From assembly GCA_016713865.1 (NCBI GenBank), contig JADJOG010000050.1:1-64000 (forward strand): 64,000 nt of DNA, written 5' to 3'. The DNA comes from Flavobacteriales bacterium. Its GTDB lineage: Bacteria > Bacteroidota > Bacteroidia > Flavobacteriales_F > PHOS-HE28. Positions within the stretch are counted from its first letter, which is position 1. Each line of letters begins with the position of its first letter. Below are positions 1-11,181 of this stretch, piece by piece. The notes beneath the pieces are model-generated. The model was not told the DNA's origin. It was given only the letters and a program-made list of their open reading frames with translations, and did no database searches. A program made the translations under genes and the position numbers.

Positions 1-315
1 AATAGAAGCCGTTCTCGATGGGCGGGCCGGTCCCGAATTTGGTTCCGGGGTAAAGGGCCTCAATGGCCTCAGCGAGCAGGTGCGCGCTGCTGTGCCAGAA
101 GGTGTTCTTGCCTTCGGGATCGTTCCACGTGAGCAGCGCCAGCGTGCAATCGCCGGGCAGTGGACGATTCGCGTCGCGCACTTCGCCATTCACCTTGGCC
201 GATAGAACGTTGCGGGCAAGTCCTTCGCTGATGCTCTTGGCCACATCCATGGCCGTGGCGCCTTGCTCGTATTCCCGCACGCTGCCGTCCGGGAGGGTCA
301 CCTTGTAATCTTCAT
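1..315 (-). CDS. thrS: Threonyl-tRNA synthetase, N-terminal part (truncated by window edge)
   Basis: The minus strand encodes the TGS domain and the start of the editing domain of ThrRS, which charges tRNA-Thr in the cytoplasm. Visible marks are TLPDGS near the start, the run AKSISEGLA, VNGEV, and the editing-domain motif FWHSSAHLLAEA followed by a block ending PPIENGFY. The rest of the gene lies left of base 1. The best start is ATG at 313-315, preceded by GGAGG. From it the frame closes after five codons, while the conserved frame is open one base over, so there is probably one spurious base at about 303-310. Identity is confident; the exact start is less so. Confidence 0.85.
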
Positions 316-389
316 CCTGTATTCCTCCATCGCCCTACGATTGGCGTGAAGGGCCGCAGATGTAGCCGCTCACCGCTCACCTTTGAGCC

Positions 390-801
390 ATGCCGCGCCG
401 ACTCCCCAAGCCTGCCAATGCAGGTGAGCGCCACCATGAGCCGGATCAGGGCCAAGGACACGAAACCGGAGCTGCTGGTGCGCGTGCATTTGCACGCAGC
501 TGGCTCACCGGCTACCGCTTGCACTACGCCAAGGTGCCCGGTCGCCCCGACATCGCATTCGTTAACCGTAAGCTGGCCGTGTTCGTGCATGGCTGCTTCT
601 GGCACGGCTGTCCGCATTGCCAACCACCCAAGCCCAAGCGGAACACGTGGTATTGGGGGCCGAAGCTGGAGCGCAACAAGGAGCGGGACAGCGAGAAGGC
701 CAGCGCGCTGCGGAAGGAAGGCTGGCGCGTTGTGACGCTCTGGGAATGTGCCATCAAACGATCCGCCGGAAAAGCAGGTGGCCCGCGTGCTCAGGGCTTA
801 G
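390..801 (+). CDS. vsr: Very short patch repair (Vsr) endonuclease, frameshifted
   Basis: Vsr nicks next to T:G mismatches that arise when 5-methylcytosine deaminates. The conserved blocks appear in order but in alternating frames: MSRIRAKDTKPELLVR from 436, then GYRLHYAKVPGRPDIAF, the catalytic and zinc region VFVHGCFWHGCPHC, then ERNKERD and GWRVVTLWEC. Joining the frames gives about 135 residues, the usual family length. Shifts lie near 415, near 490, and in the AAAA run at about 770; after the last one the frame reads KQVARVLRA and stops at 799-801. No cytosine methyltransferase gene is visible beside it, although vsr is often paired with one. The shifts look like sequencing errors. Confidence 0.82.
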
Positions 802-1118
802 ACGCCCGAAAATCCGCGCGAAGAAAGCGTTTCTCGAAAGCCCAGAAAAACTGAAGACTGCCCGAACATTGCGCCGTAGATCAGCAGCAAGAGGTTGTAC
901 ACCGGCAGGATCAGGATGTAGTACAGCACGGAGAACAGCAGGGGAGGCGTGCCATCATCGCCGCTGGCCCAGGCCACCAAAGGGCGCTTGAGGAAGAGCA
1001 CCGAGAAGCCGCTCCATGCGAACACCAGCAGTATGATGCCCACCCTGGCCCGCCAGACATTCCAGCGCCTCGCCAGGCGCTGCACCCAACCTGGTTCGCT
1101 CTCCTGCCCCACGGTCAT
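798..1118 (-). CDS. Small membrane protein, DUF6787-like (uncertain)
   Basis: About 107 residues. A basic N-terminal stretch (RLARRWNVWRARV) is followed by two hydrophobic segments, IILLVFAWSGFSVLFL and a longer one around LYYILILPVYNLLLLIYGAMFG, so it is likely an inner-membrane protein. The general layout recalls the short Bacteroidota family DUF6787, but I cannot confirm this by eye. An in-frame ATG at 1163 is possible; I chose the ATG at 1118. Its stop overlaps the convergent vsr stop by three bases. Function unknown. Confidence 0.6.
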   Translation of the reverse strand: MTVGQESEPGWVQRLARRWNVWRARVGIILLVFAWSGFSVLFLKRPLVAWASGDDGTPPLLFSVLYYILILPVYNLLLLIYGAMFGQSSVFLGFRETLSSRGFSGV

Positions 1119-1175
1119 GCGCGGCGAAGATCGCCCGGCAGGCTCAGCTGCGCTTATCAGCATGGGGATAGCCGT

Positions 1176-2299
1176 TCATCTCGGCGATCGGTCGGCCCAC
1201 TCGGCCAGGAACAGGTTCGTATCGCGTGTTCCACCATTGTTCCGGTTGCTGCTGAATACCAGCCATCGCCCATCGGGACTGAAGACCGGGAAGGCATCGA
1301 AGGTGTCGCCATGGCTCACTTGCTCCAAGCCAGTGCCATCGGCGTTGATCATGAACAAGGTGAAAGGGAAGCTGCGCTTGTTCTGGTGGTTGCTGGCGAA
1401 GGATTCGCTTCCCATCAGGATGCCAATACGGCGCCCAGTTAGCTTGGCCGGATCGGTAATCTGTTTGGCGTTGCTTCCATCGGCGTTGGCCACCCATAGT
1501 TCCATGTTGGTGGGCATCACCAATCCTTCCTTCAGGAGGGCTCGGTATTCGGCCGCTTCATCCTCGGTTGAGGGTCGCGATGCACGCCAGAGGAGCTTGC
1601 TGCCATCGGGGCTGAAGAATGCGCCGCCATCGTAAGCCCAAGGTGTTAGGTGATACGCCGCACATCGGAAGCCGTCGATGTTCATCGTGTGGACAATTCG
1701 AGGTCTCCATCGCGCATGCTGGTGAAAACGATGCGGTCGCCTTTGGGTGAAACGGTGGCCTCCACATCGTAGCCAGGAGTTGTCGGTGAGTTTGCGCACC
1801 AGGTTCCCCTCTAGATCGGCCCACATGGATATCAAGCTCTCGTAGATCGGCCATACGCTACTTCCCATCGTCGCGCCGCTGCGCTTGCAGCGGGGCAGCT
1901 GCATCGTGCTCATGCGTACTGGCGTAAAGGATGTGCTTGTCGTCGGGCGGGAAATAACTGCACGTAGTGCGTCCACCGCTCATGCTGATGAGCGCTGGTG
2001 CGCTGACTTGATGTCGTCAGTGAACGGATTGAACACATGGATCGATCGCAGCTCTCTCGCCCCAAGCCGGATTGGTGCTCTGGAAAACCAATTGCTTGCC
2101 GCTGAAGCTCCAATAGGCCTCCGCGTTGTCGCCACCGAAAGTGAGTTGCTTGATGCGCTTGAAGTGGCGCTCCTTAGATTGCCGTAGCGTGCTATCCCAA
2201 CCCCGTGGTGGCTTGTGAAGGGGTGGGCTGGGGCCGTGATGTGCTTTGGGCTGAGAACACTGGAGCAAGCCGGGCAGGAGTCCGAAGGGCGATGCGCAT
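1176..2299 (-). CDS. TolB-like (PD40) beta-propeller lipoprotein, frameshifted
   Basis: The reconstructed protein has a lipoprotein-like N-terminus (LLPGLLQCS), the TolB opening KQLTFGGDNAEAYWSFSG, and several WD40-like/PD40 blades: FFSPDGSKLLWRASRP, the NADGSNAKQITDP region, and FSPDGRWLVFSSNRN close to the end. Proteins of this kind sit on the periplasmic face as TolB-like propellers, but this gene is not near tol/pal genes, so its partner is unknown. The first ~40% is split across several frames (breaks near 1685, 1760-1800, 1976-2020 and 2280). From about 1660 down to the stop the frame is clean. Start taken as ATG 2299, divergent from the radical SAM gene. Confidence 0.7.
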
Positions 2300-2335
2300 G
2301 TTGTCGAACTAGAGGGCCGCGAATCTACCCGAAGC

Positions 2336-3435
2336 ATGTCAGGCAATCGTCAGCGATACATTGTGCGCATGGTGTTCGATGGGAAATCCGTCAAGGGGCG
2401 AGGTGCTGCTGGGCAGCCTGCCAATCGTTTCCTGCGCAGCACCTATGCGATCGTGCATCCAGAAGGCATTGATGAACCGCTGGGTAAGCCCGGCCAACGC
2501 AATACCTGATCGAAGAGCCGCGAAGCATTGTAAACCCGGTGAACAGCCCCGACCTGCCCTTCGTGTACAGCCTGAACCCGTACCAGGGCTGCGAGCACGG
2601 TTGCGCCTACTGTTACGCCCGGCCCACGCACGAGTACTGGGGCTATAGTGCAGGACTCGATTTCGAGCAAATGCAATTGAGAAGCGCAACGCACCGCTTC
2701 TGCTGCGCAAGCAATTGATGCACGCGCGTTGGAAGGTGCAGACCATCAGCATCAGCGGCGCCACCGACCCTTATCAACCCATAGAGCGGAAGGAACTGCT
2801 CACCCGTAATGTGCTCGAAGTGGCGCTGGAGTTCAAGCAACCCGTGGCGCTCATCACCAAGAACGCACTGATCCTGCGCGACCTCGACCTGCTGAGCCAA
2901 CTGGCCGCTTTGGGCCTGGTGGTGGCCGCCATCAGCATAACCTCCTTGAACGAAGACCTGCGGCGCGTACTTGAGCCACGCACCAGCACCGCCGCCAACC
3001 GACTGCGCGCCATCGCCGAATTGCGGGCTGCTGGTGTGCCGGTGATGGCCATGGTGGCGCCCATCATCCCGGCATTGAACGACCATGAGGTGCCAGCGAT
3101 CATGAAGGCCGCTGCTGATGCTGGTGCTCAAGCCATGGGCTACGGTGCTGCGGACCAACGGGGCCGTGCAGACCGTTTTCGAGGAGTGGCTGCGCGCGCA
3201 TTTCCCGGATCGCGCTGAGAAGGTGCTTGCGCAAACAAGAGCCTTGCACGGCGGAAGCGTTACCGACAGCCGAGTAGGGCGGCGCATGCGGGGAGAAGGG
3301 CCTTTCGCGGAGAATATCAACAGGCTCGTCACCGTGATGAAACGCCGGTATTTCAAGGGACCCGGGCTGCCAACGCTGCGTTGCGATCTATTCAGCCGAC
3401 CTGCCCACGGGCAATTGGATCTGTTCGGCGGTTGA
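2336..3435 (+). CDS. PA0069-family radical SAM protein, frameshifted
   Basis: A SplB/PA0069-like radical SAM protein of about 365 residues once frames are joined. The N-terminus carries the family signature KGRG and NRF. The cluster motif is C-x3-C-x2-C in the run [13 protein letters not shown], which binds the 4Fe-4S cluster that cleaves SAM. Further blocks are [27 protein letters not shown] and [17 protein letters not shown], typical of the barrel. The substrate of this family is not known. Frame breaks lie near 2507, about 2670 and 3135; the rest is well conserved, so sequencing error is likelier than decay. ATG 2369 is an alternative start. It is transcribed away from the TolB-like gene. 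Confidence 0.85.
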
Positions 3436-3453
3436 GAAATCGCATGGCGCGGG

Positions 3454-6400
3454 ATGCGTGGCCGCTACACATTTGCACCCCAGTTTTCCCGGCGCTTGAA
3501 TCCTTCCCGAATCGTTCGACCTTGCTTAGCGATTGCGCTTTGGCTCGGGTCATTCATCAGCACAAGCAGCCAAACCCTGCCCGAAGGCTTCGTCTCTTCG
3601 TTGGTTTCCGATGGCTGGTTCAGTCCGCTGGGTGCGGTTTGGGACGCCAATGGCCGCATGTACGTGTGGGAGAAAGCCGGGCGCGTGTGGATCGTGGAGA
3701 ACGGCGTGCGATTGCCATCGCCCTTGCTCGACATCAACCACGAGGTGGGCCATTGGGCCGATCATGGCATGCTGGGCTTCGCATTGGACCCCAACTTCAC
3801 AGCGAACGGCCGCTTCTATGTGATGTACGTGGTTGATCGACACCACCTGCAGTATTTCGGAACACCGGAGTACAGCACGCAGATCAACGATTACGGCACC
3901 GCCACCATTGGCCGCATCACGCGCTACACCGCCATCGGGCCCAACTTCACCACCACCGATCCGGCCAGCCGCACCGTCCTGCTGGGCGAGTCCATTACAA
4001 CGGGCCAGCCGATCCTCTACAACACGCACGGGGTAGGCACCCTGCTCTTCGCGCGCGACGGCACTTTGCTGGCGAGCATGGGCGAAGGGGCCAGCGCTGC
4101 GGGCGCCGATGTGGGCAGCGCGTCCGAGAGCTACTACATCGCCGCGTTGAATGATGGCATCATCCGCCCGGCTAAGAACGTAGGCGCTTTCCGCTCGCAG
4201 CTGGTGAATTCGTTCAGTGGGAAAGTGCTGCGCATGGACCCCAACACCGGCGATGGCGTGCCAAGCAATCCCTTCTACGACCCTGCGCAGCCGCGCGCAC
4301 CGAAATCGCGGGTCTGGGCCATGGGCTTGCGCAACCCGTTCCGGATGACGCTGAAGCCCAATACGGGCAGCACCGATCCAGCGGCAGGAGATGTGGGCAC
4401 TTTGTTCATCGGCGATGTGGGCTGGTACACCTGGGAAGAGATGAACGTTTGCACCGGCCCTGGTCAGAATTTCGGTTGGCCGCTCTACGAGGGCTTCGAT
4501 CCTTCTCCGGGCTACCCGAGCACCACCACGCAGAACCTCGATCACGAGAACCCGCTCTGGGATGGGGTGAGCTGCACCCTTCAGCATTTCCGGTTCACCG
4601 ACCTGCTCAAGCAAGACACGCCCGTGCAGGTGAATGGCCATCCCAATCCGTGCGATCCGAGCCAGCAGATCCCCAACTACATCCCGAAGTTCTACCATGC
4701 GCGGCCATCCACCGATTGGCTGCACGGCAACCGATCGCGCTGCGGCGCCTTCAGCGGCAACCAAGCCATCACTTTCGATTTGGATGAGCCGGGCTCGCCG
4801 GTACCCGGTCCTCGATTCGGTGGCAACGCACCGGTCGCTGGGCCATGGCGCACCTGGAGCACATTTCCGGCAGCCTATCAGAACAGTGCCTTCCATGCCG
4901 ACTACGCGGGGCTGGATCCGGCGATTCGTGTACAACAACCAAGGCGATGTGCAGAGCGTGCATGATTTCGCCAGCGGTCTAGGGATGATCAGCTGGTTGG
5001 GCCAAGGACCCGATGGCTGCCTCTCTTACACCAAGTACGGCTCGGGTGCCGAGTTGCGCCGCATCTGCAATACCGCCACGGTGAACCTGCCGCCCGTTGC
5101 CGCAGCGAGCCAGAGCGTGCTTTATGGCCCGAGTCCGCTCAGTGTGAACTTCAGCAGCGGTGGAAGCAGTGATCCCGAGGGCGGCCCGCTCACCTTCAAT
5201 TGGAATTTCGGCGATGGCGGCACCCCGATCAGGGTTGCCGAATCCGCTCGCACGTTCACTGCGCCTGTGGGGCCACCGGCCATGTTCACGGTAACGCTCA
5301 CGGTCACCGACAACGCCGGTCGGCCAACAGGCCACCAAGACCTTGGTCGTCACCTTGAATAACACGCCGCCGAACGTGGCCATCAGCAGCAGTTTGCCAA
5401 TGGGGCGTTCTATCCCGTCGGCGTTGATACCACCATTCAGCTCACGGCATCCGTAACCGATGCGGAGCATGGCCCAGGGCAACGCTCACCTATGCCTTGG
5501 CACGGCGCTCGTGTCGGGCAGCACCTTGCTCAGCGGCGAAGGCTGCGACGGCTCCACCTATCACTACCGCGTTGACCTGACCGTGACCGATGCGCACGGC
5601 CTGAGCGGAAGCGATTCCCGCTTGTTGTTCCCGCGCTGCCATGCCATCGCGCCCGTGGCCGTGATACAAGCGTCTGCCATCGCGGGCCTTGCGCCCTTCG
5701 CGGTGCTACTTCGATGGCACCGGCTCCTACGATCCCGGAACCATCGTGAGCTACCAGTGGGACTTCGGCGACGGCACCAGCAGCACTTCGCCAACGCCCA
5801 GCAAGACCTTCACCGCAATCGGTGATCGCGTGGTGACCTTACGGGTGACCGATAATGACGGCCTCATCGGCATGGCGTCGCGCACTATCAGCGCGCTGGC
5901 GTTGACCCCGCCACAGTGCGCTGGTCCGAGCGGTGGCATCAGCCGGCAGTTCTGGAATGGCATTGGCGGCACCAGCATGCCGATCCGGTGAACCGTCGAA
6001 TTTCCCGAGCAATCCGACCAGTAGCAGATGTGCGCTCACCAGCCAGGGGCCCAACCAACTCGGCACCAACTATGGCACGCGCATACGCGGCTACATCGTT
6101 GCCAAACCGGCCTCTACATCTTTACCGTTACCAGCGACGATGCCAGCGCGGTTTATCTGAGCCCGAATGCCGAATCGCAGCACAAGCAGTTGATCTGCTC
6201 CGTTCCGGGCAACACGCTCGCGACTGAGTTCGACAAATTCATCACGCAGGTGAGCCAGCCAGTGCAATTGGTCGCGGGTGCCCACTACTATGTGGAGCTG
6301 CTGCACAAAGAGGGATCGGCCAACGACCATTTCGCGCTCTATTGGCAGACACCATCGAACAGCAATAGGGAAGTGGTGCCGGGTACGGCTCTGGTGCAAT

Positions 6401-7153
6401 GGGCCGATTGCACTCCAGGGGCTGAAGCTGCGCGCCTTCCTTTCGGGGCCGATGGATGCCGCCGTAAACCTGATGCGCGACGACCTCCGCGCTGCAGGAC
6501 TGGTTCCACTCGTTGAGCCCTACTCGGCGCTCGGCTACGGATTCACCGCAGGTGGCGGCGGGGAGAGCATAACAGCGGACCGATTGGCGCAGACCGGTGC
6601 GAGTGCGGTGGTGGATTGGGTGGTGGTGGAACTCCGGAACAAGAACAATCCAGCGCTGATGATGGCTTCGCGGGCGGCGCTGCTCGAGCGCGATGGCGAT
6701 GTGGTCGGCACGGATCAGTTCGCGCGGCTCAATTTCAATGTGGCCCCGACGATTATTTCGTTGCCATCCGTCATCGGAATCATCTGGCGGCCATGACCTC
6801 GGCTCCACTGCGCCTCGATGCAACGGAGCGGTCCCTCGATTTGACCTTCGCATCCACTTCGACTTGGGGCGTTGATGCTAGGCGTGCCATGGCCAATGGC
6901 CGCATGGCGCTCTGGTCGGGCGATGTGAACCGCGATGGTGTGCTGCGCTATGTGGGCAACAGCAACGATCGCGACCCGATCCTAGTGGCCATTGGTGGCA
7001 TCAATCCGGTGGCTACCGTGAGCGGCTACCGTTTAGAGGATGTGAACCTGAGCGGCACCGTCATGTACGGGAGGCGGCAACGATCGCGACCCAATCCTCC
7101 AGAATGTGGGGGGGAATGTGCCCACGCAAACCCGCACCCAGCAGTTGCCCTGA
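3454..7153 (+). CDS. Secreted PQQ-dependent sugar dehydrogenase-like protein with PKD and PA14 domains (copy 1), frameshifted
   Basis: About 1,230 residues when frames are joined. Order: signal peptide (to about residue 40); a glucose/sorbosone dehydrogenase propeller with VWEKAGRVWIVENG, a GHWADHGMLGFALDP run and GLRNPFR; a PKD-type domain with WNFGDGG; a second with WDFGDGTSSTSPTPSKTF; a PA14-like domain (YGTRIRGYIVAKP, TSDDASAVYLSPNAE, YYVELLHKEGS); then a tail with two DVN/GNDRDPIL calcium-loop-like repeats ending QLP. The layout suggests an exported carbohydrate- or polymer-oxidising enzyme; the substrate is unknown. It is the tandem paralogue of the next gene, of nearly equal length. 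Several frame breaks (near 4915, 5330-5480, 5700, 5990, 6110, 6410, 6750, 7070) do not disturb domain order, so error is likely. Confidence 0.8.
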
Positions 7154-7224
7154 GTTTGGGCACCGTTGACACCGAAGTGGCCAATAGGTAATTTCGTCGG
7201 CTTTCAAAGCCAATCCGACGAACA

Positions 7225-10200
7225 ATGAAGCCATTTCGACGCTCACTGCACGCCTTTCTTCCACTGCTGTTCGCCATGCTCGCATTCAATGCGGGGTTAA
7301 AGGCGCAATCGCTCCCAGCCAATTTCGCTGATGCCCTGGTTCTGGGCGGCTGGACGGAACCCGTTGGAGCCACATGGGACGCTAACGGTAGGCTCTATGT
7401 GTGGGAGAAACGCGGTCAGGTGTGGATCGTGGAGAATGGCGTCCGCCTGCCCAACCCTTGTTGAACATCAGTGACGAAGTGGGCAACTGGCGCGATCACG
7501 GTTTCCTGGGATTCGCGCTCGACCCCATTTCTTGAGCAATGGCCACATCTACGGCATGTACCTGGTGGATCGCCACCACTTGATGAACCACGGTACCGGG
7601 AACTACAACCCCAACACCAACGAGTACTATGCGGCCACCATCATGCGCATCACGCGGTGGACGGCCATCGGCCCCAGCTTCAATACCGTCAACTACGCAA
7701 GCCGCAATGTGCTTCTGGGCGAGACACGGCAGACCGGCGTGCCCTTGCTGCACGAGTCGCACAGCACTGGCTCGCTCATGTTCGGCAGCGATGGCACCTT
7801 GCTGGCAACGGTTGGCGATGGTGCCAGCTACAACCTCGTTGATCTTAAGCAGCAACAGTGATACCTACTGGGCGCAGGCGCTGGCTGATGGATCATCCGT
7901 CCGGCGGAGAATGTGGGTGCCTTCCGCTCTCAGCTGCTCAATTCGTTCAATGGAAAATTGCTGCGCATGGATCCTGCCACAGGCGATGGCGTGCCGAGCA
8001 ATCCGTGGTACGATGCAGCCAACACGCGTTCACCGCGCTCACGCGCTTTCGCCATGGGATTGCGCAATCCGTACCGCGCCACCATCAAACCCAACAGCGG
8101 CAGTACCAATCCGGCCGATGCCAACCCCCGGCGTGATCTACATCGGCGATGTGCAGTGGAGCACGTGGGAGGACCTCAACGTTTGCACCGAGGGCGGGAT
8201 GAACTTCGGCTGGCCCCTATTCGAGGGCCTCACGCCGCACACCGGCTATATGAATGCGCTCACGGCGAACCTCGATGTGCCTAATCCGCTCTACGATGGC
8301 GTGAACTGCACCTTGCAATACCTGCGCTTCCAAGATCTGCTCAAGCAAGACACGCCCATCCACTTGAATGGCCATCCGAACCCGTGCAACCCAGCCGTGC
8401 AGATCCGAATGGCATCCGAAGTATTTCCATTCACGTCCAGTGGTCGATTGGCTGCATGGCACGCAGAGCCGCTGCGGCGGTTTCGATGGCAGCACAGCTG
8501 TAACCTACAACCTGGGCGCAGCGGGCTCGCCGGTCTCTGGCCCTCAGTTCGGTGGCAATTGCGCGGTTGGCGGCCCTTGGATGGCAGGGCAGAACATGCC
8601 TGCTGGCTACCAGAACAGCACCTTCCATGGCGATTACTCGAGCGGCTGGATCCGCCGCTTCATGTTCAATGAGCAGAACGAGCCCGTGAGCGTCCACAAC
8701 TTCGCTACTGGCCTGGGCGCCGTGGTGTGGATCGGCGCTGGGCCCGACGGCTGCGTGTGGTACATGAAGTACAACACCAACGAACTGCGCCGCATCTGTT
8801 ACACGCTGGCGGTGAATCTTCCGCCGGTGGCGGTGGCCACGCAGAGCGTGCAGTTCGGCCCTGGTCCACTCACGGTGAATTTCACTGGCAGCGGCAGCAG
8901 TGATCCCGAGAACGGCGCTATCACCTACCTGTGGAATTTCGGCGATGGCGGGTCCACATCGTCCTTGCCCAATCCTTCGCGCACATTCACGGCACCTCCT
9001 GGAGTGCCCACCACCTATACGGTCACGCTCACCGTCACCGATAACGCGGGCCAATCGGCGAGCACGCAACTGATCGTTTCGGTGAACAACACGCCGCCCG
9101 TTGTGAACATCACGAGCATCCCGGCACCCGCTTACTATCCGGTGGGCATTGATACCACTTGGCAGCTGCAAGCCGAAGTGAGTGATGCTGAGCATGGCCC
9201 GGCCCAACTCACCTACGCATGGCGAACCACCCTTCACCACAACACGCACACGCACCCGGAGCCGTTCGACAATAACGTGAGCACAAGCACCATGATCAGC
9301 GGGGTGGGTTGCGATGGCGAGCCCTTCTACTATGTGGTGTCGCTGCGGGTAACGGATGCTGGCGGGCTGAGCACAACGGTTGAGCGCGAGATCCATCCGC
9401 GCTGCTATGCCATTGCGCCAACAGCCATCATTCTCGCCAGCGCTAGCAATGGCGAATCGCCCTTGGCCGTGAACTTCGACGGCACGCAATCCTTCGACCC
9501 CGGCCAGATCACGGGCTACTTCTGGGACTTCGGCGATGGAACTTCCAGCACAAGTCCGACGCCTTCCAAGAGCTTCACAGAGACCGGCGCGTACCAGGTC
9601 ACCCTCACGGTAACGGACGATGACGGCCTCACGGGCAGTGCCGTTAAGACGATCGACGTGCTGGACTTCATGCCGCCGCAATGCGTTGGCGCTTCCGGCA
9701 GCTTGCTGCGCGAATTCTGGAGCAACATCTCCGGTGGCACGGTGGCCGACCTGATCGACAGCCCTGGATACCCCAACAGCCCATCGGGCAGTTCATCGTT
9801 GACCACCTTCCAAGGCCCAACCAATTTCGCCAACAATTACGGCACTCGTGTGCGGGGCTACATCGTAGCGCCACAAACCGGCAACTACACATTCACGCTT
9901 ACAAGCGATGATGCCAGCGTACTGTACCTGAGCCCGAATGCAGAACCCCAGAACATGCAGGTGGTCTGCAATGTGCCGGGCTGGACTGGTGAGACGGAGT
10001 ATGACAAGTATCCCTCGCAGGTGAGCGCTTATATCCCGCTAGTTGCAGGCCGCTACTACTACGTGGAGCTGCTGCACAAAGAAGGCAGCGGTGGCGATCA
10101 CTTCGCTGTGCGATGGCAGACGCCGAGCAACAGCACGCGAACGATCATTCCCGGCACTGCGCTCGTGCGCTGGCAGAATTGTCAGCCGAGCGTGCGCCTG

Positions 10201-10921
10201 CGCATGAATCTGCAAGGCGCATACAATGCGGCCAATGGTCTGATGCGCGACGACCTGCGCGCGCTGAGCCTGGTTCCCATCAATGAGCCGTACCAAGCGC
10301 TGGGATTCCCGCAAGTGGGTGGGGAGGAGGCCACTACCGTTTCGCGCCTAGCCCAGACCGGCAAGAACGCCGTAGTGGATTGGGTGCGCGTGGAACTGCG
10401 CAACAAGAACAACCCCGCGCAAGTGGTGGCCACACGCAGCGCGCTCTTGGAACGCGATGGCGACATCGTTGGCACCGACGGCTATGCGCGCCTGATCTTC
10501 AACGTGGCGGCAGATGACTACTTCGTGACGGTGCGCCACTGGAACCATTTGGGCGCAATGACCCAGACAAGCATCGCATTGAGCGCCAACGAGGCCGGTG
10601 TGGATTTCACACTAGGAACAACGAGCACGTGGGGCAACGATGCGCGAATCACTTTCAGCAATGGCAAGCGAGGCTTGTGGTGCGGCAATGTGCTCCGTGA
10701 CAACAAGCTCAGCTACATCGGCACGAACAACGACCGCGACCCGATCCTCACCCTCATTGGTGGCTCCAACCCCAACAGCATGGTCATGGGCTATCCACAT
10801 GGCCGATGTCACCATGGATGGCGTGGTGAGGTACTTGGGCGTGGGCAATGATCGCGACCCGATCCTGGTGAACATCGGCGGCAACTCGCCGAATAACATC
10901 CGGACGGAGCAGCTGCCCTAG
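7225..10921 (+). CDS. Secreted PQQ-dependent sugar dehydrogenase-like protein with PKD and PA14 domains (copy 2), frameshifted
   Basis: Same architecture and almost the same length as the preceding gene. It has a clean signal peptide (MKPFRRSLHAFLPLLFAML, then an AQ cleavage region), a GSDH propeller (VWEKRGQVWIVENG, GLRNPYR, YIGDVQWSTWEDLNVC), two PKD domains (LWNFGDGG, FWDFGDGTSSTSPTPSKSF), a PA14-like domain (YGTRVRGYIVAPQTG, TSDDASVLYLSPNAE), and a tail with two NDRDPIL repeats ending QLP. From 8368 to about 10790 one frame is open for more than 800 codons, so it is the better copy for domain analysis. Breaks lie near 7460, 7530, 7850, 7890, 8130, 8410 and 10790. Only 71 bases separate the copies, so they may be co-transcribed. 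Confidence 0.83.
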
Positions 10922-11076
10922 GGACGGCTCTTGCCCATGCCGCGCAGGTAAGCTTCGAGCGCGCGACCTCGTGGTTCGCTGCAAAGTGCATTGAGCAGTG
11001 CTTTGGCGCGCGCATCCAGCACGCGTTCATCGCTGTGGTCGTTGGTGCGCTTGGCGAAACGTTTCCCGGTGGTCAT
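10918..11076 (-). CDS. Possible small hypothetical protein
   Basis: A 52-residue, strongly basic frame starting at ATG 11076 (MTTGKRFAKRTNDHSDERV) and ending in GMGKSRP. It fills the gap between two larger genes and its stop overlaps the convergent dehydrogenase stop. Codon use matches neighbouring genes, but I recognise no family, so it could be a chance frame. Confidence 0.35.
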   Translation of the reverse strand: MTTGKRFAKRTNDHSDERVLDARAKALLNALCSEPRGRALEAYLRGMGKSRP

Positions 11077-11181
11077 GGCATGGTGTCTTTGTGCAAGGCC
11101 AAAGCTCCTCTGCACGAAACCGCTTTGCCATACCTCGATCATGGTAATCGGAACCGCAACTGTGAACAGCGCGGCGTGCGA

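Noticed and set aside
3550..9681. Minus-strand open frames of more than 400 codons opposite the two quinoprotein genes
   Set aside because: The plus strand holds domain-rich coding sequence with signal peptides; the antisense frames show no motifs.
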